Assembly (NCBI GenBank): GCA_021324115.1
Contig: JAJPJS010000018.1
Location: 1 to 64,000 of the forward strand
Length of the DNA: 64,000 nucleotides
Origin: Nitrososphaerota archaeon
Lineage (GTDB): Archaea > Thermoproteota > Nitrososphaeria > Conexivisphaerales > DTJL01
Direction of reading: 5' to 3'
The notes under the pieces were generated by a model that saw only the letters and a list, made by a program, of their open reading frames with translations, did not search any database and was not told the origin of the DNA. A program made the position numbers and the translations under genes. Of this stretch, positions 34,773 through 43,907 are shown piece after piece; position 1 is the first letter of the stretch; the number at the start of each line of letters is the position of its first letter.

Positions 34773-36159
34773 AGAACTCTTTCAGTGATGTTCGAAGAAT
34801 CTTCATGCCAGCGGCCGAAAGTTCTTTTGCCCTTTTCCTGCTGGATGACTCTGCATAACACCTGAAGTAGGATTCCGTACCTGATGGACGCAGGAGGACC
34901 CAGGATTCATCCTCGAACACCACTTTTACTCCATCCTCCGTTGATATTCTGGCGTTTGGGAATTCGAGTCTGGACTTTCTGATTACGATTTGCATCACGG
35001 ATTGTTTTTTTACGTCGCCACATCGAACCATTTTCTTCTCCATGTAGTATTTTGGAAGTTCGGAAACGAGCAGCTTCAACGAACCAGAGCCAGAGGATAG
35101 CAATTCACACATTCTTGATGCAGAGTAGACAGAATCACCATAGAGTAATGTCTCTGGCCAAATGTACTTTCCGGTTTCTTCCAGTCCGAACACGGCATTT
35201 CTGACCTTCCTGATGGAGGAAACGATTGCCGGGGGACCCACCTTGGTAACTACAAGAGGAGCATTCCTTTTCCGGCACACAAATCTGATCAGGTTGGACG
35301 AATTCAACGGCGCGACTACGCTTCCGAACCTTTGCTGCAGGGTATGGTCTGCCAAAAGAGCTCCTGATACGTCCCCCAGAAGGACCCTTCCAGAGTCGTC
35401 CACAAATATGGCCCTGTCACCATCTCCATCTGTACCCACTCCAAAGTCAGCCCTTCTCTTTCTGACAGTCTCCGCAAGTTTTCCGAGAGTTTCCCTCCGT
35501 GGATATGGGGAGCGGTTCGGAAATGTTCCGTCCGGTCTGTCATTTATGGCAATGACCCTGGCCCCCGCAAGACCCAGCACCTTTGATGCCATGAGACTCA
35601 TGGACCCATTGCCGGCGTCGAAGGCTATTGTGTAACCCTTCACCTTATCACCAACATGATGCAAGATTCTTTCAATGTAAATGGCAGCGGCATCCACGGA
35701 TTCGCTGGTGGCCCTGTTTGTCTGTATTGAGTAGAGTCGCTTGAAGTAAATTTTTTCCAGAGAAAGTTCCATGTCGATATCAGATTCGCCGCCGTCGGAC
35801 TTGAAGAAGAGCAGGCCTGTAACCCCGGGCACCGTGTGACTGCCCGTCACCATCACCGCGGAGTCCGCCTTCAATTCAACCTCGGCATGGAGAAGCATCG
35901 GCGTGGCCACCCTGCTCGCGAGAAGCGCATTGATGCCCGAATCCAGTATCCCCTCGACAACCTGTTTGTACAGAGGTTCTGATTGTGGCCTCAGGTCGCA
36001 GCCGACCAGCACCCTTCCGCGGTTTCCAAGATAGGTTCCCAGAGACAGACCCATTCTGTAGGCAAGGTCCGGTGTAATGCCGCGACCGAGTCTTCCCCGA
36101 ATACCTGAGGTGCCAAAAAGTTTCAGGTCGGTAGAGGAGGATCTGTCCAACCTGCTCAC
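34756..36159 (-). CDS. Phosphohexomutase paralogue 3, divergent active-site loop
   Basis: A 467-residue alpha-D-phosphohexomutase. The N-terminus has LFGTSGIRG, the metal loop is GTDGDGDRAIF and the phosphate loop RPSGTESYFR, all standard. The phosphoserine loop, TASHNP in the family, reads TGSHTV (105-110); Ser107 and His108 are kept. The sugar loop is FGLEETGKYIWPE in place of a GEESGH/FEENGG form. An enzyme acting on an unusual sugar phosphate, perhaps for surface-glycan synthesis, is the simplest reading. The gene for arginine decarboxylase lies upstream on the same strand (27-bp gap). Confidence 0.82.
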   Translation of the reverse strand: MSRLDRSSSTDLKLFGTSGIRGRLGRGITPDLAYRMGLSLGTYLGNRGRVLVGCDLRPQSEPLYKQVVEGILDSGINALLASRVATPMLLHAEVELKADSAVMVTGSHTVPGVTGLLFFKSDGGESDIDMELSLEKIYFKRLYSIQTNRATSESVDAAAIYIERILHHVGDKVKGYTIAFDAGNGSMSLMASKVLGLAGARVIAINDRPDGTFPNRSPYPRRETLGKLAETVRKRRADFGVGTDGDGDRAIFVDDSGRVLLGDVSGALLADHTLQQRFGSVVAPLNSSNLIRFVCRKRNAPLVVTKVGPPAIVSSIRKVRNAVFGLEETGKYIWPETLLYGDSVYSASRMCELLSSGSGSLKLLVSELPKYYMEKKMVRCGDVKKQSVMQIVIRKSRLEFPNARISTEDGVKVVFEDESWVLLRPSGTESYFRCYAESSSRKRAKELSAAGMKILRTSLKEFSMTRR

Positions 36160-36186
36160 GCGAATGGGGTGCCTTTCTCCAGATGA

Positions 36187-36735
36187 TCAGGGAAGCAGTA
36201 CGGCAGCCGCCACCACCGAAGACCAGTAGCCATGTTTGTTTCCCTCGGCAGACTGGGTTATGTTCATTGTCTTGTAGAATTTGCCTGATATCTTCCACTC
36301 CTGTGTTTGTGCATTCCAGCTCTTGTCCGGGTCAAAATCCAGTCCTAATGTTGATGCCAGCATGTATGCACTAACATCCTCTGCGTGTTCTCCGAGCTTC
36401 TCGTCGGTAACGCCATACGCATGGAGTTCAGAGAGGTATCCATGAAGTGATGGATCCTTCGGGATCGCCACGCCTATTGAAGCAGCTATCAGCCTGTTCG
36501 GCTCGTCTGTATCGAGCCTGCTCAGCACTACATGAATTATCTGTCCAGGCTTGATCAGCTGGATACCCTTCTTCCTGGGAATTATTTTGGCCCTTGGCGG
36601 CAGAATGCTGGACACCGGGACAAGGTTGCAGTGCGCGATTCCAGCATCGCGGAGAGCCAGCTCGAAGCTAGCAAGCTTATCCTTGTGCACACCGACACCT
36701 TTCGTAAGAAATACCTGACCTGGCACGTATGACAA
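36187..36735 (-). CDS. pdaD: Pyruvoyl-dependent arginine decarboxylase
   Basis: A 182-residue proenzyme converting arginine to agmatine, needed for archaeal polyamines and for agmatidine in tRNA-Ile. It self-cleaves between two serines to form a pyruvoyl group; the site is in LVPVSSILPP. Flanking family blocks are GVGVHKDKLASFELAL, AASIGVAIPKD and LGEHAEDVSAYMLA. The open frame extends to 36948, but the extra N-terminus has no family match, so the in-frame TTG at 36735, before SYVPGQVFLTKG, was chosen. TATA-like ACTTTAAGTAAG lies about 37 bp upstream. Start confidence is lower than function confidence. Confidence 0.88.
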   Translation of the reverse strand: MSYVPGQVFLTKGVGVHKDKLASFELALRDAGIAHCNLVPVSSILPPRAKIIPRKKGIQLIKPGQIIHVVLSRLDTDEPNRLIAASIGVAIPKDPSLHGYLSELHAYGVTDEKLGEHAEDVSAYMLASTLGLDFDPDKSWNAQTQEWKISGKFYKTMNITQSAEGNKHGYWSSVVAAAVLLP

Positions 36736-36966
36736 TTTGATTTGACACCAAGATGTTAGGACAGACTTACTTAAAGTTAGTTTAAGCAGAAAATGATTGA
36801 GTCGAGCCCGGGACAAACCAACCGCCAAGCTGCTGACCTGAATCTGATTCACATGATTTGAATTTATGTTTCCTGCTCGGATCCGGAATAGGCTTGGTGA
36901 TGTAATCGATTTCTGATATAGCGTGTTTTTGCCAGCAACCGAAGGCAATACAGTGGTTTTGAGTCA

Positions 36967-38766
36967 TCAGACCTTTCTGATTCTTAGGTATCCGAGAGCG
37001 ATGACTGCCACAAGCGCGCTGAGTCCCATGACTCCGTAGAATCCCTCCACGACTCCTGATGTTTCGGGAGTGCTACTGCTGCTCAGGTAAAAGTGTGCCA
37101 GAGATGGGTCAAACCATATCCCATAACCCAAGTACACTGCTGAAGAATTCACCGACACCAAGACGTTGAACCTGCAGGATGGGATCGAATAGATATGGTT
37201 ACCATACGAAGCCGTTATATTTCCGAATGGCACATATTCTATCGTTCCCAAGTAGACGGTTCCATTCTCCACCGTGACGTTTCCCAGTATTATGGTACCG
37301 ATTTGCCCGGAATAAATCGAGTACAGATAGTAACCTCCGATATAATAGGCCTTACCAGTGAATGAAGGAGGGATGAAGTTTTGGGTCAAGTGGAAAAGGG
37401 TTAACGAAGCAGACGTATTTTTGAGGTTCCCCGGTAACTCTGGAACAAGAATCAGCCCATGTTGAACAGTTACCTTGATCGGAGTGCAAATGTACCCGGC
37501 CAGATTCGTAGCGTCTGGAACATTGAGAATGTAACCAGGGCTGGTGTAAGTATCGTTGCTGGAATCAAGTAGTCTGAAGTAAAAGTTGTAGTTTCCTGGT
37601 TTCAGTACGCCCAGGGAAGAATTCAGTGAGAACAGGGTGCTTACATTCGGGTAAGAGACGTTGAGTGCCCCCGATGAAAGGATCGTGCTGTCGGCATAAA
37701 TCTCATATCGATACGGAGGTAATCCACCCCACAGGTTCCCCACAATCGTAGCCGTGACATTGAATGTTTGAGACTCGGGGAGACCGGGTATCTTCGGTAA
37801 AATGTATTCGAAAGACTGTGGCAGGTTCTGCAATTGTGTATACAGTTTCAGAGACCCAGTGATTATGTGCGAATTGTCTGCCCTCACGCTCAGCGGGCCG
37901 AGAGTCAGTCGAGCATAGCTAGAATCCGATAAGGCGATCAGGCCGGTTTCATTGTTGTAAACAGGACCAAGACTCTGATAATTGTATTCATCGGCCCAAA
38001 GTGTAGCCTTCGTGATCGGGGTACCCAGCCAGTAATCGATCTGGCCTTCGGCGAGGTCGGTAATGCTTGAATTACTACGGTACCATTCCGTCATCACCCC
38101 GCTGAAATATCCCCTCTGGTTTGATTGGGTTTCGAGGCCCACGAATTTGGTAGCCCCATTCGAACTGTGTACAGCTCTCTGGTACATACCGGTGGTTAGG
38201 TCATGAGCCGCCAGATAGATGGAAGTTCCGTTTATCGTCATAGAAAGTTCTATGACATCACCATTACTTACATCGCCAAGAGATGGAAAGAAGTTTGTGG
38301 CGTTCCATGCACCCTGCTGATCAACCAGTTCGCCTGATGGTGAGAATACGGAATCAGTGAAGCTGAAACCTGGGATCGGCAAATTACGGTACTGGTTTGG
38401 CCAGTCATACACTATCCCGACCTGGTACCACCAGCCGTTATCGGTAAGTCCGTTCAGAAGGTAAGCGGGACCAAATCCGTTCTGATCGGTTATTTCTGTG
38501 GCTATGGTGTATGCTGTCAGGTTGGTGGTATTTTCATCGAATGTAACACCGGCCTGCTCGACATAGTTGAGGGCTTGAGTAATACCTTCGCCTGCGGCGT
38601 ATTTTGTGTACTGAACCGTGCCAGTTCGTGTGGAAACGGCTGGAAATATAGACAAGGTAAGAAGTATTAACAGTACTATAAACATCGGTCGCGTCAATGG
38701 CCTATGCACCCCATCAGAGACGGTGCTGCAAGCAAGCGAGTACCAACTGTTTTGATCGTTTGACAT
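36967..38766 (-). CDS. Surface-exposed glycoprotein with N-terminal signal anchor and C-terminal membrane helix
   Basis: A 599-residue secreted protein. A hydrophobic segment (MFIVLLILLTLSIFPAV, about 28-44) leads into a long beta-rich extracellular region. A helix (VMGLSALVAVIALGYL) followed by RIRKV ends the chain, placing most of it outside. About 16 N-x-S/T sequons are visible (for example NTT, NAT, NGTS, NSSIT, NVTAT, NVSY, NDT, NITAS), suggesting heavy N-glycosylation as in S-layer proteins. No catalytic domain is recognised. TATA-like AATATAAG lies only about 12 bp before the first ATG, so initiation at M28 (38685), which would give a standard signal peptide, should be considered. Confidence 0.72.
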   Translation of the reverse strand: MSNDQNSWYSLACSTVSDGVHRPLTRPMFIVLLILLTLSIFPAVSTRTGTVQYTKYAAGEGITQALNYVEQAGVTFDENTTNLTAYTIATEITDQNGFGPAYLLNGLTDNGWWYQVGIVYDWPNQYRNLPIPGFSFTDSVFSPSGELVDQQGAWNATNFFPSLGDVSNGDVIELSMTINGTSIYLAAHDLTTGMYQRAVHSSNGATKFVGLETQSNQRGYFSGVMTEWYRSNSSITDLAEGQIDYWLGTPITKATLWADEYNYQSLGPVYNNETGLIALSDSSYARLTLGPLSVRADNSHIITGSLKLYTQLQNLPQSFEYILPKIPGLPESQTFNVTATIVGNLWGGLPPYRYEIYADSTILSSGALNVSYPNVSTLFSLNSSLGVLKPGNYNFYFRLLDSSNDTYTSPGYILNVPDATNLAGYICTPIKVTVQHGLILVPELPGNLKNTSASLTLFHLTQNFIPPSFTGKAYYIGGYYLYSIYSGQIGTIILGNVTVENGTVYLGTIEYVPFGNITASYGNHIYSIPSCRFNVLVSVNSSAVYLGYGIWFDPSLAHFYLSSSSTPETSGVVEGFYGVMGLSALVAVIALGYLRIRKV

Positions 38767-39123
38767 TTGTTTTACTTATATTTTTCCAGATTAGCTGTAT
38801 GAAGTTAAATTGAATTAATGTGTAATTTTGGCTTGTATGCCACAGCATCACTCTATTTATTCAGGTAACCTTCCTCAACTAGAACGGCAGACAAAACAGA
38901 AGTTCTTTTGATCAAGGAAGAGATTGACTCTTCATATTGATGACGAGGGGCATGATCCGGAGAAGTGTGAAGATAGAAGGGTAAGAGGATAAATCATGAA
39001 GCTAGACTTCGTTTGAGATTGATCTCGAATTTTTACCTAGCAAGTTCAATTCCCAGAGTCGATGATTTATTGTAGCTGGGCGGGTATCCAAACCCTCCCC
39101 AAGAATCGGCGGACAATCGTGTA
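38767..39123. other. Intergenic region with promoter of the surface protein gene
   Basis: 357 bp between two minus-strand genes. The left end carries the TATA-like element of the surface glycoprotein gene (38774-38783). The rest is AT-rich with only short broken frames. No RNA gene or repeat was recognised. Confidence 0.5.
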
Positions 39124-40089
39124 TCAGTTCTCTAATGGATCTCCAACACGCTTCAGTACACTCAGTGCTCTCAATGTGATCATTTTGCTCGGTTCCCCTG
39201 CGAGTTCGAGGGAGAAAGGTTTGAATCTATGCTTGTATTTCGGAAACCATTCGGGAAACTTGCCATCGTTAAGGTAGTCCGGATGAACTGCGTCCAGGTT
39301 CCACCTGCCATCAGGACGTCGCTTCTGCCTGAGCAGTTCCAATGCTGGCTTGAGTCGAGCATCATCGCCCCTGCCCAGGGCTGTAATGAAATCAAGGCCG
39401 ACGAGCAGGTCGTAGTAATAGTGATAAGGGAAATGAAGCCTGTACCACGGGTCGTACTTCCTGCCCTGCTTCAGCATTCCTCGCTCCAGGTAAAATTCAC
39501 AACCCCTGTCCACGGCGGCCTTTATGCTCCTGGTCCACTTTTGTCGCGGGTATGATGCGAATGCGCTCATCCCCTCCCATCCATCGATTACGCCGTTCTT
39601 CGCGAAATAAAAGCAGTGCCAGCCACCGTTCGGTTTCTGGTTCTCTACCAGCCAGCCCAGTGCCTTCCTTACAAGTGAGTCATCCTCGTACCCAAATTTG
39701 ATCAGGGCCCTTGTGGTATTCCCGACGAGGCAGAGTTCGCTATGTTTCGAGTTCCCTTCGTCGAAGCCCCCGTCTGGCCTGGCATACCTGTCTCTCCACA
39801 TTTCCGCAGACTCAGCTATCCATGGCAACTCTCTTGTCACGCCCAAGTCAGATAAAATCAGAAGCATCCAGTTTGTTGATACGTACTTTGGCCGGTACAG
39901 ACTATCACCATGAACCCAGAATCCACCCTCCATACGTGACTCCTGAATCTGTCTGACCCAGCCCCGAATTGGCACCGCATCCTTGGCTTTGGTCAAATCT
40001 TTTCCTTTAAAGCCAAGCAGGTCTCTCATAGCAAGATAGCGCACAGCTGGTTGACTTTCCTCCATCAGCCACTCCATTACGCTTTTCAT
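39124..40089 (-). CDS. Alpha/alpha-toroid (prenyltransferase/squalene-oxidase repeat) protein
   Basis: A 321-residue protein made of helical-hairpin repeats with the aromatic-glycine turns typical of terpenoid-cyclase toroids: ESRMEGGFWVHG, ARPDGGFDEG, NQKPNGGWHCFYF and RRPDGRWNLD. It lacks a DxDD cyclisation motif, so hopene- or squalene-cyclase activity is unlikely. Similar archaeal proteins are carried as hypothetical or prenyltransferase-like. Soluble, no signal peptide. It is a monocistronic gene between two long non-coding stretches. Confidence 0.72.
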   Translation of the reverse strand: MKSVMEWLMEESQPAVRYLAMRDLLGFKGKDLTKAKDAVPIRGWVRQIQESRMEGGFWVHGDSLYRPKYVSTNWMLLILSDLGVTRELPWIAESAEMWRDRYARPDGGFDEGNSKHSELCLVGNTTRALIKFGYEDDSLVRKALGWLVENQKPNGGWHCFYFAKNGVIDGWEGMSAFASYPRQKWTRSIKAAVDRGCEFYLERGMLKQGRKYDPWYRLHFPYHYYYDLLVGLDFITALGRGDDARLKPALELLRQKRRPDGRWNLDAVHPDYLNDGKFPEWFPKYKHRFKPFSLELAGEPSKMITLRALSVLKRVGDPLEN

Positions 40090-40672
40090 TCTATATGTTG
40101 AAGAGTACCGGTAACCCTTTAAAGCTTGTCATGACCCGATGGACCCAGCAACTGGTACTAACTGAATGGATCAGACGAGAGAGAGAAATCTGCCGAACCT
40201 AATCTTTCACCAATCTGCGCCAAGTTTAGACAAGGATATATCTTCCTAGCTTCGTAGCGGACAGTTTTATTCCTCCTGCCCAATCGTAGGAAGTCATTGT
40301 TATATCCCTCTGACAATTATTGACGTGTCTTTTTCATCCACCATCCGGGATGCTCTTGTTTTGAGTATGGATTCTATGCCTCGAAATAGTATGCATATGC
40401 AGGGATATGATCCACCATTATCGGAATATGCCGTATGCTTACCGTATATTCTCACAGAACTATTGATGAACAACGAGCCAAGCCACCAGAATGTTCTCAC
40501 ATAGTGATAGAGTAAGAAGGATATCAATTCGCAGGATGGTTGGGTTGATATTTATTTCCACGTTTCACATTCATGATGAGGGTAGATTTTTCTTCTATTT
40601 GCTGGACCTGCAAGTCATAAATGTACATTGCAGTATAGCTCTGCAAGATATTGAGTATAGCAAATTTGTCGG
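40090..40672. other. Long intergenic region without a supported gene
   Basis: 583 bp between the toroid gene and tRNA-Phe. Only short frames without family resemblance are present on either strand. TATA-like stretches occur (for example GATATATC near 40236) but do not lead to a convincing start. No RNA fold was recognised. Confidence 0.45.
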
Positions 40673-40760
40673 TGCCGCGGGCAGGATTTGAGCCTGCGAC
40701 ACATCGGTCTTCAGCCGATTGCTAGAGGGAAACCTCTCTCCCAGGCTGAGCTACCGCGGC
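40673..40760 (-). tRNA. tRNA-Phe (anticodon GAA) with a D-arm intron
   Basis: The minus-strand sequence folds with acceptor GCCGCGG/CCGCGGC, anticodon stem ATCGG/CCGAT with loop CTGAAGA (anticodon GAA), and T stem GCAGG/CCTGC. The unspliced gene is 88 nt; 14 extra bases interrupt the 3' side of the D stem. Removing them restores GCTC/GAGC and a 74-nt tRNA. No CCA is encoded. TATA-like AAATATAGG lies about 27 bp upstream, inside the end of the argE-like gene. Confidence 0.9.
40722..40735 (-). other. 14-nt non-canonical tRNA intron
   Basis: In tRNA orientation the insert is AGGTTTCCCTCTAG; the cut can slide by up to two bases. With the flanking AG it forms a hairpin AGAGG-TTTC-CCTCT, consistent with a compact bulge-helix-bulge substrate for the archaeal splicing endonuclease. 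It lies in the D stem, away from the usual 37/38 position. Confidence 0.7.
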
Positions 40761-40777
40761 AGCGTGAAGTGGACCCA

Positions 40778-41899
40778 TTACTGGCCTATATTTTCTTTTC
40801 CGGTCCGGACGTTACTCAATTCTTCCGGTAGACGGGTCAGCACTTCTATCGCTCTCAAATAATCTGTAATGTCTATCGACTCTTCGTCAGAGTGCTCATC
40901 TGACGTGCTGCCTGGTCCGTACGTGATCGACTCGATCCCAAACCTGACTGCGTGGTTCATGTCGCCAGAACCCGTCTTTTTCACGCATGTGGCCGGGACT
41001 CGGGTTGAGTGGAATATCGCCCTCCTCATCGCCCTTACCAGCCGGGCGGAGGTTTCCACGATGACGCCACCGGACGCCTCAACAACATTCATTCTGAACG
41101 AGGCCGTTCCCGCGCATTCTTTCGCAAGCTCCTCAAGTTCTTCTATGAACTTGTTCTGGTCAAGCCCGGGCGGATACCTGAGGTCAAGGGTTAGAGCAGC
41201 CCTCGGAGGCGCTACATTGCCTGCGACTCCACTCACCAGTCTTGTTACGGTAGCGGACACTGTATCGAACTTCCTTATGCCGGCCGAGTCTTTCCACAGA
41301 CCCTCCACACTCTTTGAGAAATCCACTGCACATTGAAGGGCACTCCGACCCACCCAGGGTTTGCTCGCATGGAAGCTCGGGGCGGTGAATTCGATATTTA
41401 CCTCCAGCCTCCCTCTGTACCCGATCACGATGTTGTTGAAGCCCGAAGGTTCTCCGAACACTGCATACTTCTGATTTATTCCATCTTCAAGAGCCCTGCG
41501 TATGCCTGTTGAGCCTGTTTCCTCGCCGACAACGGCCAGGATCGCCACCCCGTTATCCGTATTCCTTTTGGCCAGAAGGCTGGCAGAGTAGAGCATCGCC
41601 GCGAGGGGTCCCTTTGCATCGGATGACCCTCTACCGAATATCTTGTTTCCCACCCTCCTTACAGGAATCCTGCCTGGAACCGTGTCCATGTGCCCGCAGT
41701 ACAGAAGTACAGGTTCGGTGCGACCGGTACTGGCCCTGACGTTGCCGACGGAGTCGGTTCTGGGTGAATCGAACCCTTTCTTCATAAGCCACTCCATTAT
41801 GAATTCTGAAACTTCCAGTTCAGAACCTGATTCGGAAGGAATGGAAACTAGGCGCATCAGAAGGTCGATTGCTTGCTGCCTTTCCTCCTCTGTCAGCAT
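40778..41899 (-). CDS. argE/lysK: [LysW]-ornithine/lysine hydrolase (M20 peptidase)
   Basis: A 373-residue zinc-dependent M20 deacylase that releases ornithine (or lysine) from the LysW carrier at the end of the pathway. Metal and catalytic motifs: LLYCGHMDTVPG, GRGSSDAKGPLA, VGEETGSTG and GEPSGFNN; YGPGSTSDEHSDEESI at the C-terminus holds the last His ligand. It is the final gene of the arginine operon, starting 3 bp after the aminotransferase gene ends. Confidence 0.9.
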   Translation of the reverse strand: MLTEEERQQAIDLLMRLVSIPSESGSELEVSEFIMEWLMKKGFDSPRTDSVGNVRASTGRTEPVLLYCGHMDTVPGRIPVRRVGNKIFGRGSSDAKGPLAAMLYSASLLAKRNTDNGVAILAVVGEETGSTGIRRALEDGINQKYAVFGEPSGFNNIVIGYRGRLEVNIEFTAPSFHASKPWVGRSALQCAVDFSKSVEGLWKDSAGIRKFDTVSATVTRLVSGVAGNVAPPRAALTLDLRYPPGLDQNKFIEELEELAKECAGTASFRMNVVEASGGVIVETSARLVRAMRRAIFHSTRVPATCVKKTGSGDMNHAVRFGIESITYGPGSTSDEHSDEESIDITDYLRAIEVLTRLPEELSNVRTGKENIGQ

Positions 41900-41902
41900 G
41901 TC

Positions 41903-43096
41903 TCAGATCGACAGTGACTCCTTTTGCACCTTCTCCAATGTCCGGCCCAGGATGGCCAGAGCGTTATCGATGTGGTGTTCGTCTATAATGAGAGGAGGGA
42001 GCATCCGAATGTTGTTTCTCCCGGCGTAGAGGGTGAGCAGACCGTCTGCAAGGGCTTCTTCGAGCACCCTGTTGAACCTTATTCTCAACTCTAGGGCTGC
42101 CATAAGCCCGATCACTCTGCTTTCCTTCACAATCCTGAAGGAGCCAAGGTCCTTCAACCCAGCAGAGAACTTCCTGCCCAGTTCTGATGCTCGCTCGTAC
42201 AGTTTCTTCTTTTCAACGACAGAAAGGACCGCGGTGGCCGCTGCACAGGCCAAGGGGTTGCCCCCGAATGTTGTTGAATGGTCTCCGAGGGTTATGTTGG
42301 ATGCGATCTTTTCATTCACAAGCGTGACCCCAAACGGAATCCCTCCGGCTATCCCCTTTGCGACTGTCATCATGTCCGGGTTCATTCCAAAGTGTTCGTG
42401 AGCCCACATCCTGCCGGTCCTGCCGAGACCTGACTGTATTTCGTCCACAACGAGCAGAGCCCCGGATTCCCTGCTTAGCCTTGCTACACTGGACATAAAT
42501 TCTGCTGATGGAATCCTTATTCCAGCCTCTCCCTGGACCGGTTCGACGAAAACGGCGGCGGCTTCTGACCAGGGTAGAGTTTCTAGTCCCTCTGTGCTGT
42601 TGTATTCAGCAAAGGTTACCGGTCCGACCAGGGGCTCAAAGGGTTGCCTGTACCTCTCGGTCCCCGTGATAGAAAGTGCGCCAAACGTCTTTCCATGGTA
42701 GCCGCCGTTGAAGGCTATGAACCCCTTTCTTCCGGTGGCTTTCCTGGCAAACTTCATCGCGGCTTCGATGGCCTCCGCCCCGCTGTTGCAGAGAAAGAAG
42801 GATTTCAGACCGGAGGGGGCTACTCTTGAAAGAGTCTCCACGAATTCCGTCCTTGCTTCACTGTAGACGGAGGCGTGGCAGGAAATCAGTCTTTCCGCCT
42901 GAGATTTTATTGCTTCAACAACATCGGGATGACAGTGTCCCAGTATGGCAACGCCGTATGCAGCCATGAAGTCAAGGTAGCGCCTTCCCGAAGTATCGTA
43001 AATGTAAGGACCATACCCCTTTGACGCTACAAGGTTCAGCTTGTGGTATGTGGGCAGGATGTACCTGTCCTCGGCCGATTCAATTTTCTCAGACAC
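41903..43096 (-). CDS. argD/lysJ: [LysW]-glutamate/aminoadipate semialdehyde aminotransferase
   Basis: A 397-residue class III PLP aminotransferase that adds the amino group to carrier-bound semialdehyde, giving LysW-ornithine (or lysine). Seen: GAEAIEAAMKFARKATGR, VDEIQSGLGRTGRMWAHEH and the PLP lysine in MTVAKGIAGG. TTFGGNPLACAAATAVL is also present. The start overlaps the kinase gene by 8 bp. It is typical of the ArgD/LysJ branch, which is often bifunctional. Confidence 0.92.
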   Translation of the reverse strand: MSEKIESAEDRYILPTYHKLNLVASKGYGPYIYDTSGRRYLDFMAAYGVAILGHCHPDVVEAIKSQAERLISCHASVYSEARTEFVETLSRVAPSGLKSFFLCNSGAEAIEAAMKFARKATGRKGFIAFNGGYHGKTFGALSITGTERYRQPFEPLVGPVTFAEYNSTEGLETLPWSEAAAVFVEPVQGEAGIRIPSAEFMSSVARLSRESGALLVVDEIQSGLGRTGRMWAHEHFGMNPDMMTVAKGIAGGIPFGVTLVNEKIASNITLGDHSTTFGGNPLACAAATAVLSVVEKKKLYERASELGRKFSAGLKDLGSFRIVKESRVIGLMAALELRIRFNRVLEEALADGLLTLYAGRNNIRMLPPLIIDEHHIDNALAILGRTLEKVQKESLSI

Positions 43097-43898
43097 CTGT
43101 TATCACCGTTCCGGTTGCGCCTTTGAGTGCCTTTGTGATGGGCTCTGATGTGTTGCCCGGGGCTATGATACACTTTGAAACACCCGCTTCCACGGCCTCT
43201 ATCGCACCTATGACCTTCTTGTCCATGCCAGTACCGATCTTGGGAAGCACGCTTCTTGCTTCGGCAACCGTCAGCCTGTCCACCAGCTTACCATCAAGAT
43301 ATAATCCTTCCACGTTGGTCAGGAAGATGAGGGTATCGGACGGGATTGCCGATGACACAGTGGAGGCCGCTCTGTCCCCATCGATGTTCAGCATCTCGGA
43401 GTCCTCACCAATGGCGACCGGCGACACGACCGGTGTCAGACCCATCGAAAGTATACTCTTCAGGATTTTAGTATCAACATGTTTGGGTTTGCCCGTGAAT
43501 CCTCCATCTATTGCCACCTTCCTGCCTCTCTCATCGATGATCAGAAGTCTTCTTTTTCTCTCGGCTCTTATGAATCCACCATCGATGCCAGATAGGCTGA
43601 AAGCCTGAATGCCAAGTCTGGAAAGGCCGGTCACAATCTTGCCAGCGATCAGGCCCGACATCACCATGGAGTAGATCTCCGCGGTTTCCTGGTCCGTGTA
43701 TCTGCTCCTCACGCCGGAGGGGGAGGTGATGAATTTCTGCCTCTTTCCCAGCCTCTCCGCATACTCCGTAACCGTTTGACCGCCACCATGAACCAAAACG
43801 ATCTGGTCAAGCTTCAGTGCGGCGGGCACGTCGGACAGAACGTTGTCCAGCTTTCCCTCGACTACGAGGCTTCCACCGACCTTTACCACGGTTACCAT
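43089..43898 (-). CDS. argB/lysZ: [LysW]-glutamate/aminoadipate kinase
   Basis: A 269-residue amino-acid-kinase-family enzyme that phosphorylates the carrier-bound glutamate or aminoadipate. Seen: N-terminal VKVGGSLV, the substrate loop LVHGGGQTV, GLSRLGIQAFSLSGIDG, and the ATP-binding end VVSPVAIGEDSEMLNIDGDRAAS. It belongs to the LysZ-type subgroup that uses LysW rather than N-acetyl groups, judged by its operon. Close spacing on both sides. Confidence 0.92.
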   Translation of the reverse strand: MVTVVKVGGSLVVEGKLDNVLSDVPAALKLDQIVLVHGGGQTVTEYAERLGKRQKFITSPSGVRSRYTDQETAEIYSMVMSGLIAGKIVTGLSRLGIQAFSLSGIDGGFIRAERKRRLLIIDERGRKVAIDGGFTGKPKHVDTKILKSILSMGLTPVVSPVAIGEDSEMLNIDGDRAASTVSSAIPSDTLIFLTNVEGLYLDGKLVDRLTVAEARSVLPKIGTGMDKKVIGAIEAVEAGVSKCIIAPGNTSEPITKALKGATGTVITGV

Positions 43899-43907
43899 TT
43901 CCTTTAC

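Noticed and set aside
36736-36948. N-terminal extension of the arginine decarboxylase
   Set aside because: The extra 71 residues have no counterpart in pyruvoyl decarboxylases, and a TATA-like box lies inside.
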